A DNA stretch of 64,000 bases from JAITVM01 sp031551135 (GCA_031551135.1 JAVBOA010000004.1:84963-148962), one strand, 5' to 3'; shown: positions 32,950 to 42,822, numbered from the stretch's first letter. Numbers and translations: made by a program. Notes: a model not told the origin generated them from the letters alone.

Positions 32950-33338
32950 AATAATCGTCCTCCTTAGGATTAGTATTAAAAATTTATAGCATTTCAATTT
33001 AAGCACCGCATTTTAAAATGAAGCAGGGCGGTAAATTTTGAAATTGCTTTATATACTGAATAACTTTAAAACAAAATATTTTGTCTGCAGAAAAACAAAG
33101 TGCTTTAATGCCAAAACATGCATTAATCAACATCAATTGACCTTGCGGCCGAAGTATGTACTATATAATTATACTATTAAGAACAAGTTCTGTAAAATAT
33201 ATTTGCTTTTTTTTATAAATAAAAAATATTTTTATTAATAAAGACGATTCACAAACAAATGGAGAGAAAATTTTTGTTAAAATTCACAGCTTGCATATTT
33301 TTTAAATATACTATAGCGGTCTTATTTTTTATAATATT
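32950..33338. other. Non-coding AT-rich gap
   Basis: Nothing convincing here. One 66-codon frame at 33038-33238 has no SD and no recognisable protein. A partial match to the GCGGTTTGATTTTT hairpin arm (TAGCGGTCTTATTTTTT) lies at about 33314-33330. Confidence 0.5.
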
Positions 33339-34190
33339 TCAGGAATTATTCCGAATTCCAAAGCCGCAGGTTCTGCAATATTTTTCTATAATTTTCTTAT
33401 TTTGAAAATTTTTCTTTATATTAATTGCTCTTTCGCTGTTTAAAATATAGTCAAGCTTATTTTCAAAAATATTTCCAAGTGCCAAAGCTCCGTCGCCGTC
33501 CAAACAGCAAGGTACAACTGTTCCGTCACAAAGAATAGCAATTTGGTCTTTTAATGCATAACATAAACCATGAAAAAAAATTTCATCGCCGTCAATACTC
33601 GGCCAAATAAATTTTTTGTCTAAATGCAGAAAAATATTTTTTTTCAAGCGGATGGCTTTATTTCTTGTATATTTGTCCTCGGCAAAAGGTATATCCGAAT
33701 CCAGTGCCTTAATCAAATAATTTATTATAGATTTATTTTTTTCTGATATACTGATATTATTTTCATCCCAAAGTCTTAAATTTATATAAATTTTTTCTGA
33801 TGCCGGCTTAATAAACTCAATAATATTTTCAAAATACTCGTCAGAACTCATTATGCTTTCGTATTCGCAATGCAAGGAGATATTGATTTGGTGAATATTC
33901 CCGCTGCCAAGCAAAACTTTTGTTCTTTCTTTTAATAAAGTCCCATTTGTAGTAATATTTACTTTTATACTCTCGTTTTTAGCGGACATAATATATTTAT
34001 CTATATTCGTGTTAAGAAGCGGCTCGCCTAAAACGTGAAGGTATATATATTCAGTATATCCTTTGATTCTATTTAATATTATATTAAAATCATTTAATGG
34101 CAAAAATAATTTTTCTCGAACATTTGTTTTACAAAAACTGCAGTTTATGTTACAATGATTTGTAGTTTCAATATAAATTTTTTTAAACAT
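33339..34190 (-). CDS. Radical SAM/SPASM-domain protein
   Basis: 283 aa. Radical SAM cluster motif C-N-I-N-C-S-F-C (C-x3-C-x2-C) at about 13-20, followed by H-V-L-G-E-P-L-L near 52. The C-terminal SPASM-like region has C-Y-A near 207, C-D-G-T-V-V-P-C-C near 217-225 and Y-C-R-T-C-G-F near 272, which would bind an auxiliary [4Fe-4S] cluster. Likely modifies a peptide or protein, but no precursor peptide gene is visible within 500 bp. ATG with CGAGGAG upstream. Confidence 0.85.
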   Translation of the reverse strand: MFKKIYIETTNHCNINCSFCKTNVREKLFLPLNDFNIILNRIKGYTEYIYLHVLGEPLLNTNIDKYIMSAKNESIKVNITTNGTLLKERTKVLLGSGNIHQINISLHCEYESIMSSDEYFENIIEFIKPASEKIYINLRLWDENNISISEKNKSIINYLIKALDSDIPFAEDKYTRNKAIRLKKNIFLHLDKKFIWPSIDGDEIFFHGLCYALKDQIAILCDGTVVPCCLDGDGALALGNIFENKLDYILNSERAINIKKNFQNKKIIEKYCRTCGFGIRNNS

Positions 34191-34248
34191 TGTTTACTCC
34201 TCGATTTTTAACTTTAAAAGTTCTGACGTTGAAGCATTAATCAGCTAC

Positions 34249-34332
34249 ACTGAAGAACGATTAGATTTTTACATCCGTTCCGCGCGGTTAGGTAGGTTGG
34301 GAGGAACGTGAACTTTGTTTTCGTTCGTCAGT
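34249..34332. repeat. Second palindromic element (84 bp) with 12-bp terminal inverted repeats
   Basis: Ends ACTGAAGAACGA and TCGTTCGTCAGT are inverted repeats with one mismatch. The centre (TTTTTACATCCGTTCC ... GAGGAACGTGAAC) matches that of 24978-25065. It lies in the divergent gap between the radical SAM gene and the topoisomerase pair, so it may carry or displace promoters. Confidence 0.7.
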
Positions 34333-34366
34333 ATATAATAGATATTATAAAACAAGAAGGTGTCAA

Positions 34367-36334
34367 ATGAAAAATAATTCTTACGGAAATCATAGTATTA
34401 AATCATTAAAAGGCGCAGACAGGGTGCGTCTGAGGCCGGGCGTAATTTTCGGCTCGGATGGAATCGAAGGCTGCCAGCATTCTGTTTTTGAAATTCTTTC
34501 AAATTCAATTGACGAAGCCAGACAAGGTTTCGGCAATAAAATAGAGATTTATAAATATATAGATAATTCAATAAAAATCGTGGACTATGGCCGCGGAATC
34601 CCTGTTGATTATAACGAAAACGAGAAAAAAGAAAATTGGGAACTCGTTTTTTGTGAGCTATACGCCGGCGGAAAATACGAAAATAATAATGACGGAAATT
34701 ATTCTTTTTCGTTGGGGCTAAATGGGCTTGGGCTTTGCGCTACGCAATATTCTTCGGAATATATGGAAGTTTCGATAAATACGGGCGGAATAAATTATGC
34801 CCTGCATTTTGAAAAAGGAATCAATGTCGGCGGTCTGAAAAAAGAATTTACGGCAAAATCCAAAAACGGCACATCAATAAAATGGAAGCCTGACCGTGAT
34901 GTTTTTACAGATATCGCCATTCCTTTATCGTATTTTCAAGAAATATTGAAACGCCAAGCGATTGTAAATTCGAATCTTTTATTTTATTTATATGACGAGG
35001 AAACTAACCAAGAGTTTGAATATATTTACGAAAACGGAATAAAAGATTATATTTCGGAAATTTCGGCTGAAAGTTCATTTACCACTCCGGTTTTTTTTAC
35101 AAACGAAACCAGCGGCAAGGACAGGGAAGATAAAGAAGAATATAAACTTAAATACGAAATCGCTTTCTGCTTTAACAATGAAATAAATTTGCTTGAATAT
35201 TATCATAATTCATCTTTTTTAGAGCATGGCGGCTCGCCGGACAAGGCTGTAAAATCAGCTTTTGTCTCATCGGTTGACGCTTATTTAAAGCAGGCCGGAC
35301 TTTATAAAAAAGACGAAAAAAAATTGACTTTTTCGGATATTGAGGACAGCCTAATATTAATCGTCAATTCGTTTTCGACTGTTACCAGCTATGAAAATCA
35401 AACAAAAAAATCGATAACGAACAAATTTATTCAAGATTCTATAAATGAATTTCTGAAAAAAAACCTCGAGATTTATTTTATCGAAAACAAAGCGGATGCC
35501 GATAAAATCGCAAATCAGATTTTGATTAATAAGCGTAGCCGAGAAACTGCCGAAAATACTCGTATTAATATCAGAAAAAAGCTGACCGGCTCTTTGGATA
35601 TGACAAATCGGGTTGAAAAATTTGTAAATTGCCGAACCAAAGATATCGAACGCCGTGAATTATATATTGTGGAAGGTGATTCGGCGCTGGGCGCTTGCAA
35701 ATTGGCTCGTGACTCAGAATTTCAAGCTATTATGCCTGTGCGTGGAAAAATCTTAAACTGTCTGAAAGCTGATTACGAAAAAATATTTAAAAATGACATA
35801 ATTACTGACCTTTTGAAAGTTCTCGGCTGTGGCGTTGAAATAAAAAACAAGCATATAAAGGATTTAAATTCCTTCGATTTAGACAGCTTGAGATGGAGCA
35901 AAATTATTATTTGTACAGATGCCGACGTTGACGGATTTCAAATCCGCACATTAATGCTTACAATGTTTTACAGGCTTGTTCCGACTTTAATTGAGCAGAG
36001 AAAAATTTTTATTGCGGAATCTCCGCTTTATGAAATAAATACAACGAAAAAAACTTATTTTGCGTACTCGGATGCCGAAAAGGCGCAGATAACTAAAAAA
36101 TTAAACGGAAAATATGATATCCAGCGCTCAAAAGGACTCGGTCAAAATGAGCCCGAAATGATGTGGCTTACAACAATGTGCCCTGAATCCCGAAAATTGG
36201 TTTTGGTCGAACCCGAAGACATTATACATACGCAAAATGTTTTTGATACACTGCTGGGAGACAACCTTAAAGGCCGAAAAGAATTTATCGAGGAATTTGG
36301 ATATAAATATATTGATTTAACTGAGATCGTTTAG
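34367..36334 (+). CDS. Type IIA topoisomerase subunit B (GyrB/ParE-like), divergent
   Basis: 655 aa. GHKL ATPase domain: E-I-L-S-N-S-I-D-E-A near 45, D-Y-G-R-G-I-P near 78, and G-L-N-G-L-G near 122 where GyrB normally has G-L-H-G-V-G. TOPRIM domain: V-E-G-D-S-A-L-G-A-C-K near 435 in place of the usual E-G-D-S-A-G-G-S-A-K, and T-D-A-D-V-D-G near 522. C-terminal G-L-G-Q-N-E-P near 588. Catalytic acidic residues are intact. It is the partner of the next gene, 11 bp downstream. ATG with AAGAAGGTG. Confidence 0.88.
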   Translation: MKNNSYGNHSIKSLKGADRVRLRPGVIFGSDGIEGCQHSVFEILSNSIDEARQGFGNKIEIYKYIDNSIKIVDYGRGIPVDYNENEKKENWELVFCELYAGGKYENNNDGNYSFSLGLNGLGLCATQYSSEYMEVSINTGGINYALHFEKGINVGGLKKEFTAKSKNGTSIKWKPDRDVFTDIAIPLSYFQEILKRQAIVNSNLLFYLYDEETNQEFEYIYENGIKDYISEISAESSFTTPVFFTNETSGKDREDKEEYKLKYEIAFCFNNEINLLEYYHNSSFLEHGGSPDKAVKSAFVSSVDAYLKQAGLYKKDEKKLTFSDIEDSLILIVNSFSTVTSYENQTKKSITNKFIQDSINEFLKKNLEIYFIENKADADKIANQILINKRSRETAENTRINIRKKLTGSLDMTNRVEKFVNCRTKDIERRELYIVEGDSALGACKLARDSEFQAIMPVRGKILNCLKADYEKIFKNDIITDLLKVLGCGVEIKNKHIKDLNSFDLDSLRWSKIIICTDADVDGFQIRTLMLTMFYRLVPTLIEQRKIFIAESPLYEINTTKKTYFAYSDAEKAQITKKLNGKYDIQRSKGLGQNEPEMMWLTTMCPESRKLVLVEPEDIIHTQNVFDTLLGDNLKGRKEFIEEFGYKYIDLTEIV

Positions 36335-36345
36335 AGGGGTTTGGG

Positions 36346-38511
36346 ATGAAAAAATACATTGTTCAGAATATTACCGAAACTTTGGAAAAAAATTATATGC
36401 CTTACGCAATGAGCGTTATAATTTCGCGTGCCATTCCGGAAATAGACGGCTTTAAACCCGCTCACCGAAAGCTTTTATACACAATGTACGAAATGGGGCT
36501 TTTGAAAGGAAAACGTGTTAAGTCGAACGACGTTGTCGGTCAAACTATGCGCCTAAATCCGCATGGAGACAGTGCAATTTATGAAACTCTCGTTCGCCTC
36601 ACGCGCGGAAATGAAGCGCTTTTGCACCCGTTTATCGATTCTAAAGGAAATTTTGGAAAACAGTCGTCTCGTGATATGGCGTATGCCGCTTCGAGATATA
36701 CAGAAGTAAAATTAGACACGCTTTGCGAGGAGATTTTTAAAGATATAGATAAAAATACCGTGGATTTTATGGACAATTATACCGGCTCTTCGAAAGAACC
36801 TGTTCTTTTGCCGACTACTTTTCCGAATGTTCTTGTTACTCCGAATTTAGGAATCGCCGTCGGGATGGCAAGCTCAATTTGTTCATTTAATTTGAAAGAA
36901 ATCTGCGACGCTACAATCGCTTTTATAAAAAATCCCGAAATCGATTTGAAAAAATATATTTCGGGGCCGGATTTTGCGTCGGGCGGCGAGCTTATTTATA
37001 ACGAAGCCGAAACCGATACGATTTTTAGAACCGGCCGCGGTTCGTTTAAATTGCGCGCGAAATACCGCTATGACAAGAAAAATTCCTGTATCGAAATATA
37101 TCAGATTCCTTATACTACAACTTTGGAATTGATTATAGATAAGACAATTCAGCTTATTAAGTCCAATAAAATAAAGGAAATAAACGATATTCGGGACGAA
37201 ACCGACCTTAACGGCTTGAAAATCACAATCGATATAAAACGAAACTGCAATCCCGATATTCTGATGGGTAAACTTTTTAAACTGACTCCTTTGCAGGACA
37301 GCTTTTCGTGTAATTTCAATATTTTAATAGAGGGCAAGCCGATGACTTTGGGTATTCGCCAGATTCTCGATAATTGGGTAAAATTCCGTCTAAAATGTAT
37401 TTCACGCAGAATAAATTTTGATATTCAAAAAAAATCGGAAAAGCTCCATTTATTAAACGGTTTATCAAAAATATTGCTTGATATTGACCGGGCGATAAAA
37501 ATTATTCGTGATACAGACGAAGACAAAGAAGTAATTCCGAATTTAATGAATTCCTTTGAAATCGATAAAATCCAAGCTGATTTTATTGCCGATATCAAAC
37601 TCAGAAATTTAAATAAGGAATATTTTCTTAATAAAATTAAAGAAACAGACGATTTAAAAAAGGAGATAGAGGACTTAAAATTCATTTTGGAACACGAAAA
37701 CGAAATGAAAAATATTATCAGCAAAGAATTGAAAGAAATCTCGAAAAAATTTGGTATTCCGCGCAAAACAGACATAATTCACGAAACAAAAGTCGAGGAG
37801 ATTTCGGAAGACGAATTTATTCCGGATTATCCTGTTAAACTTTTTTTGACAAAACATAATTATTTTAAAAAAATTCCGCTCGTGTCGCTGCGGTTTGCGA
37901 ATGAACAAAATATTAAAGAAGACGATTATATTATTCAGGAATCCGAAGCTACAAATAAATCCGATTTATTGTTTTTTTCGAATTTCAGAAATGTTTATAA
38001 ATGCAAAGCTTATGATATCCCCGACAGCAAAGCCAGTGTTTTGGGCGAATATCTGGAAAACAGCTTGAAATTGGAAGAGGGCGAAGAAATAATTTACACC
38101 GTTTCGACTTTGGATTATTCGGGAAATATGATTTTCGGCTACGAAAACGGGAAGATTTCAAAGATTCCGCTATCTTCTTATTACACAAAGATTAACCGCA
38201 GAAAATTAATTAATTCTTTCGGCTCGAAATCGGAATGTATTTTTATTGATTTTTGCACCGAAGATAAAGATTATTTATTGATACGGGATAAAGACAGAGG
38301 GCTTTTGATTTCGTCCTCGCTTATTTCCGCAAAGGAAACCAAAAATTCGAACGGCATTCAGGTTTTTAATCTGAAACAAGGCTCGCTTATAACTAAAATC
38401 TTGCGCGCGGACGAATTTATTTCCGAAGATATCGAATATTATCGAAACAATAAAATACCTTCTGCAGGACATTTTTTTGTAGACCAAGATAAAAAATCAA
38501 ACAATATTTAA
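36346..38511 (+). CDS. Type IIA topoisomerase subunit A (ParC/GyrA-like), divergent
   Basis: 721 aa. Breakage-reunion domain: R-A-I-P-E-I-D-G-F-K-P-A-H-R near 30, N-P-H-G-D-S-A-I-Y-E-T near 65, catalytic Tyr in A-A-S-R-Y-T-E near 122. A coiled tower at about 360-480. The C-terminal part is short and lacks the GyrA box (Q-R-R-G-G-K-G), favouring topoisomerase IV-like activity (decatenation) over gyrase. Operon with the preceding subunit B gene. Start ATG follows GGGGTTTGGG. Confidence 0.88.
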   Translation: MKKYIVQNITETLEKNYMPYAMSVIISRAIPEIDGFKPAHRKLLYTMYEMGLLKGKRVKSNDVVGQTMRLNPHGDSAIYETLVRLTRGNEALLHPFIDSKGNFGKQSSRDMAYAASRYTEVKLDTLCEEIFKDIDKNTVDFMDNYTGSSKEPVLLPTTFPNVLVTPNLGIAVGMASSICSFNLKEICDATIAFIKNPEIDLKKYISGPDFASGGELIYNEAETDTIFRTGRGSFKLRAKYRYDKKNSCIEIYQIPYTTTLELIIDKTIQLIKSNKIKEINDIRDETDLNGLKITIDIKRNCNPDILMGKLFKLTPLQDSFSCNFNILIEGKPMTLGIRQILDNWVKFRLKCISRRINFDIQKKSEKLHLLNGLSKILLDIDRAIKIIRDTDEDKEVIPNLMNSFEIDKIQADFIADIKLRNLNKEYFLNKIKETDDLKKEIEDLKFILEHENEMKNIISKELKEISKKFGIPRKTDIIHETKVEEISEDEFIPDYPVKLFLTKHNYFKKIPLVSLRFANEQNIKEDDYIIQESEATNKSDLLFFSNFRNVYKCKAYDIPDSKASVLGEYLENSLKLEEGEEIIYTVSTLDYSGNMIFGYENGKISKIPLSSYYTKINRRKLINSFGSKSECIFIDFCTEDKDYLLIRDKDRGLLISSSLISAKETKNSNGIQVFNLKQGSLITKILRADEFISEDIEYYRNNKIPSAGHFFVDQDKKSNNI

Positions 38512-38640
38512 AACCCTTGGGCTTGCCGCCCAAACCTGCCTTCTTTTTTGAAAGAAGTAAAGAACTTTTGCAATTGTGAACAAAGAAGCTTTCAGCTTAT
38601 GGGCGAACTCGTTTCGCCCTTTATAGGATAAAAATATATT
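38512..38640 (+). repeat. Hairpin array after the topoisomerase pair
   Basis: GGGCTTGCCGCCC hairpin, then CTTCTTTTTTGAAAGAAG, then GGGCGAACTCGTTTCGCCC. The first two arms and the spacing recall the array at 55067-55115. Probable terminators of a repeated type. Confidence 0.6.
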
Positions 38641-38899
38641 GCTAAATTATGTTAGTCTTGCTACTTTATGATTATAATTGTATTATTCTTATTTACTTAT
38701 ATATAATTATATTTCATAATAGGATTTGACAATGTTTGGAACACAAACATAAATGAGCGAAGATATTTTTTTAAATTTTTAGTAAAACACATGTTAATTA
38801 TTATTAGCGCATATCTATATATGAACCGGTAAACGCAAACGGACGGAGTTTCGCGGCGGTTTGTATTGTAGAATGTTGTAGAAACAAAGGAGTTATATT
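38641..38899 (+). other. Non-coding leader of the glycoside hydrolase gene with a possible structured RNA
   Basis: AT-rich sequence, then a compact fold at 38824-38862: outer AACCG/CGGTT, inner CGCAAAC/GTTTCG around GGACGGA. It ends about 40 bp before the gene. It does not match a riboswitch class I know (not GEMM, not ydaO). Confidence 0.4.
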
Positions 38900-40411
38900 A
38901 TGAAAAAAACCATTTCCATTCTTTTAGTGCTTATGTTACTAATGACAAATTCTGTTTTTGCTGATGCCAAAGATTTAAAATCTGAGTTCCGTGGGGTTTG
39001 GGTCGCTACGGTCTTAAATATCGACTGGCCTTCTAAAAGCAATTTATCCGCCGAAAAGCAAAAACAGGAATTTAATAAGATTCTGGATAATGTTACAGCA
39101 ATGAAAATGAACGCTGTTGTTGTGCAAATCAGGCCAACTGCGGACGCTTTATACAAATCAGATTTAAATCCTTGGTCCGAGGTTTTGACAGGAACACAAG
39201 GAAAAGACCCCGGTTATGACCCTTTAGACTATATGGTAAAAGAGGCGCATAAGCGAAATATCGAGTTCCACGCTTGGTTTAATCCGTTTAGAGTTACAAA
39301 CGATACAAAATCCCGAACTTTTGCAAAAAATTCCGTTGTCAATAAATATCCGTCCTATGTGGTTAATTACGGCGGTAAGAAGTACATAGACCCGGGAATC
39401 CCCGAAGCTCGAGAATTTGTTTTAAAATCCGTTATGGAAGTTGTAAATAAATATGATATCGACGGTGTGCATTTTGATGATTATTTCTATCCTTATCCAT
39501 CCGGCTCGACTTCTTTTCCGGACGCGAATTCTTTCAAAAATTACAGCCGCGGGTTCACAGATAAAGCCGCTTGGCGCAGGGACAATATAAATTTATTTGT
39601 GAAATCAGTATATGAAAATATTAAAGCCGCAAAACCTTATGTAAAATTCGGAATTAGTCCGTTCGGAGTTTGGCGCACGAAATCAAATGATCCAAGCGGT
39701 GCAGCGGTTTCGACAACTGTCAGCTCTTTTGATACTTTGCATGCAGATGCCGTGACATGGGTAAAAAATGGATGGGTTGATTATATTGCGCCGCAAATAT
39801 ATTGGGAATCGGCAAACAAAGCCACGCCGTACGGAAAAATATTTGATTTTTGGGTAAAACTCGAGGCTTCGTCGCCAAATGTACAGCTTTATATCGGTCA
39901 AGCCGCATATAAAATCGGTCAAAGCGGATGGACATTTAGAGACGAAATGCCGAATCAGATCCAACACAACCGGGCTTATTTAGAAACCAGCGGAAGTATT
40001 TTTTATAATTATTCGTCGCTTGTAAATAATCCTTTGGGAATTTTCGATAGATTGAAAAGCAATCTTTATAAAAATATAGCATTAGTTCCGCCTACAAAAA
40101 ATCCTGCAAAAACTGTTCCGCTGCCGGTTAAAATAACTTCAGCGGCAAGAGACGGAAACGCTGTACGGCTGAATTTCAATAATAATGATAAGAATGTGGA
40201 TTATTTTGTGATTTACCGCGCGAACGGCAATACAGCTCCAAATGTAAGCGATCCTGCAAATATTGTTAAAATAGTACGCAGTGATGGAGATACAGCAAAT
40301 TCTGTTACAGATACTACAGCTTTAAAAAACACAACATATACATACACAATAACAAGCTGTGACAGATTTAATACCGAAAGTGAAATAAGCAACAAAATTA
40401 CGGTTAAATAG
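38900..40411 (+). CDS. Secreted GHL10-type glycoside hydrolase-like protein
   Basis: 503 aa. Signal peptide at 1-22 (cut after V-F-A). GHL10 (former DUF187) TIM-barrel domain at about 28-390 with the family start F-R-G-V-W-V-A-T-V, Y-D-P-L-D-Y-M-V near 112, H-A-W-F-N-P-F-R-V near 130 and V-H-F-D-D-Y-F-Y-P near 195, where the acidic pair probably lies in the active site. C-terminal FN3-like domain at about 405-503. Possibly acts on cell-wall or surface glycan. ATG with AAAGGAG. Confidence 0.88.
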   Translation: MKKTISILLVLMLLMTNSVFADAKDLKSEFRGVWVATVLNIDWPSKSNLSAEKQKQEFNKILDNVTAMKMNAVVVQIRPTADALYKSDLNPWSEVLTGTQGKDPGYDPLDYMVKEAHKRNIEFHAWFNPFRVTNDTKSRTFAKNSVVNKYPSYVVNYGGKKYIDPGIPEAREFVLKSVMEVVNKYDIDGVHFDDYFYPYPSGSTSFPDANSFKNYSRGFTDKAAWRRDNINLFVKSVYENIKAAKPYVKFGISPFGVWRTKSNDPSGAAVSTTVSSFDTLHADAVTWVKNGWVDYIAPQIYWESANKATPYGKIFDFWVKLEASSPNVQLYIGQAAYKIGQSGWTFRDEMPNQIQHNRAYLETSGSIFYNYSSLVNNPLGIFDRLKSNLYKNIALVPPTKNPAKTVPLPVKITSAARDGNAVRLNFNNNDKNVDYFVIYRANGNTAPNVSDPANIVKIVRSDGDTANSVTDTTALKNTTYTYTITSCDRFNTESEISNKITVK

Positions 40412-40418
40412 TATAAAA

Positions 40419-40454
40419 AACCCGAACTTCAAAAGTTCGGGTTAAATTTTTTTA
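40419..40454. terminator. Bidirectional terminator between glycoside hydrolase and ksgA genes
   Basis: AACCCGAACTT / AAGTTCGGGTT stem with A-rich and T-rich flanks on both sides, serving the two convergent genes. Confidence 0.85.
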
Positions 40455-41315
40455 AACCAATTTATCGGAGAAAGAATCGCTGAGCTTTGCAAAATCCGCA
40501 AGGCTCAATTTTTCGCCTCTGATATCTTTATCAAAGCCGACGCGGCATATAATTTCGCCAAGCTCGTCTTTTGTCAATTGAAAATCGCTTTGATTAAAAA
40601 TAGAATTCACAAGAGTTTTTCGCCGCTGATTGAACGAAAGCCGAATCAAATTAAACAGAAGTTTTTCATCTTTGACTGAAACAGGTGGCTCATCGTAAAT
40701 ATTGATTCGAATAACAGCGGAATCCACGTTCGGGCGCGGCATAAAACAATTTCTGGGAACATTTGCGGCTAAATACGGAGAACCGTAATAATTTACAGCC
40801 AAGGTCAAAGCTCCGTAATCCTTCGTTCCTGCTTTTGCTTTCATACGCTCTGCGACTTCTTTTTGAATCATAACCGTAAGAGATTTCAGCCGCAAACGGC
40901 TTTCCAATAAATTCATAATTATCGGCGTTGTGATATAATATGGCAAATTCGCCACAACTTTAATATTTTTATCGGGATGCCTTTCAATAATTTCATTCAA
41001 ATCCGTTTTCAAAACATCCTGATTTATTATTTCAAAATTATCGAAAGCCGAAAGATTTTCATTTAAAATCGGAATCAAATTGCTATCGATTTCTATAGCA
41101 TAGACTTTGTATGCATAAATTAAGATTTCTTCGGTCAAAGAGCCGATTCCCGGCCCGATTTCTATCACAACATCATCTTTGCCGATTTCGGAAGAAGCCA
41201 TTATTTTATTTAAAACATGCTCGTCTATTAAAAAATTTTGTCCGAAATTTTTCTTAAACAAAAAATCATGCTTTTCTATTATCTCTTTTGTTCGCTTATA
41301 TGAAGCTATTCTCAA
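40452..41315 (-). CDS. ksgA: 16S rRNA dimethyladenosine transferase
   Basis: 287 aa. SAM-binding V-I-E-I-G-P-G-I-G-S-L-T near 52-63 and the catalytic N-L-P-Y-Y-I-T near 127-133. N-terminal K-N-F-G-Q-N-F-L-I-D matches the family. Dimethylates A1518/A1519 of 16S rRNA. Start codon is TTG at 41315, with GAAAGGA upstream. Confidence 0.94.
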   Translation of the reverse strand: MRIASYKRTKEIIEKHDFLFKKNFGQNFLIDEHVLNKIMASSEIGKDDVVIEIGPGIGSLTEEILIYAYKVYAIEIDSNLIPILNENLSAFDNFEIINQDVLKTDLNEIIERHPDKNIKVVANLPYYITTPIIMNLLESRLRLKSLTVMIQKEVAERMKAKAGTKDYGALTLAVNYYGSPYLAANVPRNCFMPRPNVDSAVIRINIYDEPPVSVKDEKLLFNLIRLSFNQRRKTLVNSIFNQSDFQLTKDELGEIICRVGFDKDIRGEKLSLADFAKLSDSFSDKLV

Positions 41316-41360
41316 AAGGATTTTCCTTTCTTCATGAGCGGCTTTACCGCATTTATATTT

Positions 41361-42572
41361 TTATGCGGCGTTTTCTGTAGTCGCAGGTACATCCTCAGCC
41401 GGTGTTTCCTCGAGCGGTGGTACTTCGATCGGAGTTTCTGCGGCTGGTTCTTCTTCTAGAGGAGCTTCTTCGATTTGCGTATCTTCTGCCGAAGCATCAT
41501 TCGTTCCGCTTTTATAGAAGAATTCATCTGGTCCCATTTCGATATGTCCGGAGGCATATGGCTGTCCGTCTATCAAAAGCTGAAGCTTAGTCGCTGAAGT
41601 AAAATTACAAACCGTATCAACAAGCGATTGAATTAATGAGGATTCAAATCCCGAACCGGCGTTCATTTCGGATTGATATTCTTTCGAAAGATTCATAATT
41701 ACATATTTAGTGTAATCATTTCCGTTCTGTTCAATTACAGTTTGGATATCAAGAATTTTAGTGCTGTCGGAAATAATCTTTCCCCCTTGACCGTCAATGT
41801 CCGATTTCAAAAGTTTTTCAAATTCAACAAGTCCGTCGGTATTTGTTTTAATCTCCAAAGTTTTCGGATATTCGATTAAAGAATAATCATCAATATTCGG
41901 ATAATATACTGTTAAATCGATTTTATTAGTATAATCTTTTTGAAAATCCTTTAGGCTTGTTGTCAAAGTAGGTTCGCCTTCTTTTTGCTGAATCGATTTT
42001 ACAAGCCCGATTTCATTTACATAATATTCTTTCAATTCATAGCCGGAAGCCTCGTATTTTGTGGTAACTTCCATTGCTTTAAAACTGCCGAAAGGCACGG
42101 TTACATCAACATCCATACCGGTTATTTCGGCTTGGGCTCCCGATTCCGGCTCCCATTTGCTGCCGAGTTTAAAAGGCTTTTGCAGAATCACAGCTTCATA
42201 ATTCGGTTCTTTTCCCGTAAAATCTCTAAAAAAATAATCGTTCAAATCGCTGTAAACAAGTGTAACTTTATCGTCAGAGTATTCCAAAACATAATCGGTG
42301 ATTGCATAATTTGCATAAAACTTTCGCTGAACTTTATTGTCTTTAATAAATGTGTTTAAAACATAATAATTAAGCGCCGAATCATCGTCGCTGACATATT
42401 CGTATTTAGAGTTTTCATACATTGGCATAAAATTTGAAATATTATATTTATCAGCGCTTACATTTTCTAGCGGCAATAAACCCGCATTCGCCGTTTGCGG
42501 CGGATTATCCGCAGAATCACAAGCCGTAAACAAAAACATCAGACCTATAATTAAAAGTATTTTCTTTTTCAT
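41361..42572 (-). CDS. GerMN-domain lipoprotein
   Basis: 403 aa. Lipobox F-T-A-C (Cys18). Residues 45-215 form a beta-rich domain of unknown function. A GerMN domain at about 225-350 has V-C-N-F-T-S-A-T-K-L-Q-L-L-I-D-G-Q-P near 325-340, as in the spore germination protein GerM. The C-terminus is a Glu/Pro/Ala/Thr-rich tail (P-L-E-E-T-P-A-E-D-V-P). Likely linked to sporulation or germination in the envelope. ATG with AAGGAGAGAG. Confidence 0.78.
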   Translation of the reverse strand: MKKKILLIIGLMFLFTACDSADNPPQTANAGLLPLENVSADKYNISNFMPMYENSKYEYVSDDDSALNYYVLNTFIKDNKVQRKFYANYAITDYVLEYSDDKVTLVYSDLNDYFFRDFTGKEPNYEAVILQKPFKLGSKWEPESGAQAEITGMDVDVTVPFGSFKAMEVTTKYEASGYELKEYYVNEIGLVKSIQQKEGEPTLTTSLKDFQKDYTNKIDLTVYYPNIDDYSLIEYPKTLEIKTNTDGLVEFEKLLKSDIDGQGGKIISDSTKILDIQTVIEQNGNDYTKYVIMNLSKEYQSEMNAGSGFESSLIQSLVDTVCNFTSATKLQLLIDGQPYASGHIEMGPDEFFYKSGTNDASAEDTQIEEAPLEEEPAAETPIEVPPLEETPAEDVPATTENAA

Positions 42573-42699
42573 TTTTCTCTCTCCTTAAAAATAAAACAAT
42601 TGTATTTTTCACTGGGTCAAAAGTATTTTACAGCAACTTAAGTATAGCATAAAATGATTGTATGAAAAATTAATTTTAAATTACTGTTTTTGGGAGTAA
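42573..42699. other. Upstream region of the GerMN lipoprotein gene
   Basis: AT-rich, no gene. Any promoter for the lipoprotein must be here, since the MITE copy starts at 42700. Confidence 0.4.
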
Positions 42700-42810
42700 T
42701 ACTATTTCCATTTTGATTTATAGAAAAAAATTTTTACAGCGAAGCATTTCGCGCAACGCTTCAAGCGCGAAATTAAATATTTTTTTCTATCTTTTAGAAT
42801 GGTAATAGTA
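42700..42810 (+). repeat. MITE copy E (111 bp)
   Basis: Arms TTTCCATTTTGATTTATAG and CTATCTTTTAGAATGG, central stem TTTCGCGC/GCGCGAAA, loop AACGCTTCAA. It ends 12 bp before the -35 box of the btu promoter. Confidence 0.9.
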
Positions 42811-42822
42811 TAAAATATTAAC

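Noticed and set aside
33038..33238. 66-codon frame in an AT-rich gap
   Set aside because: No SD, no family, unlikely composition.
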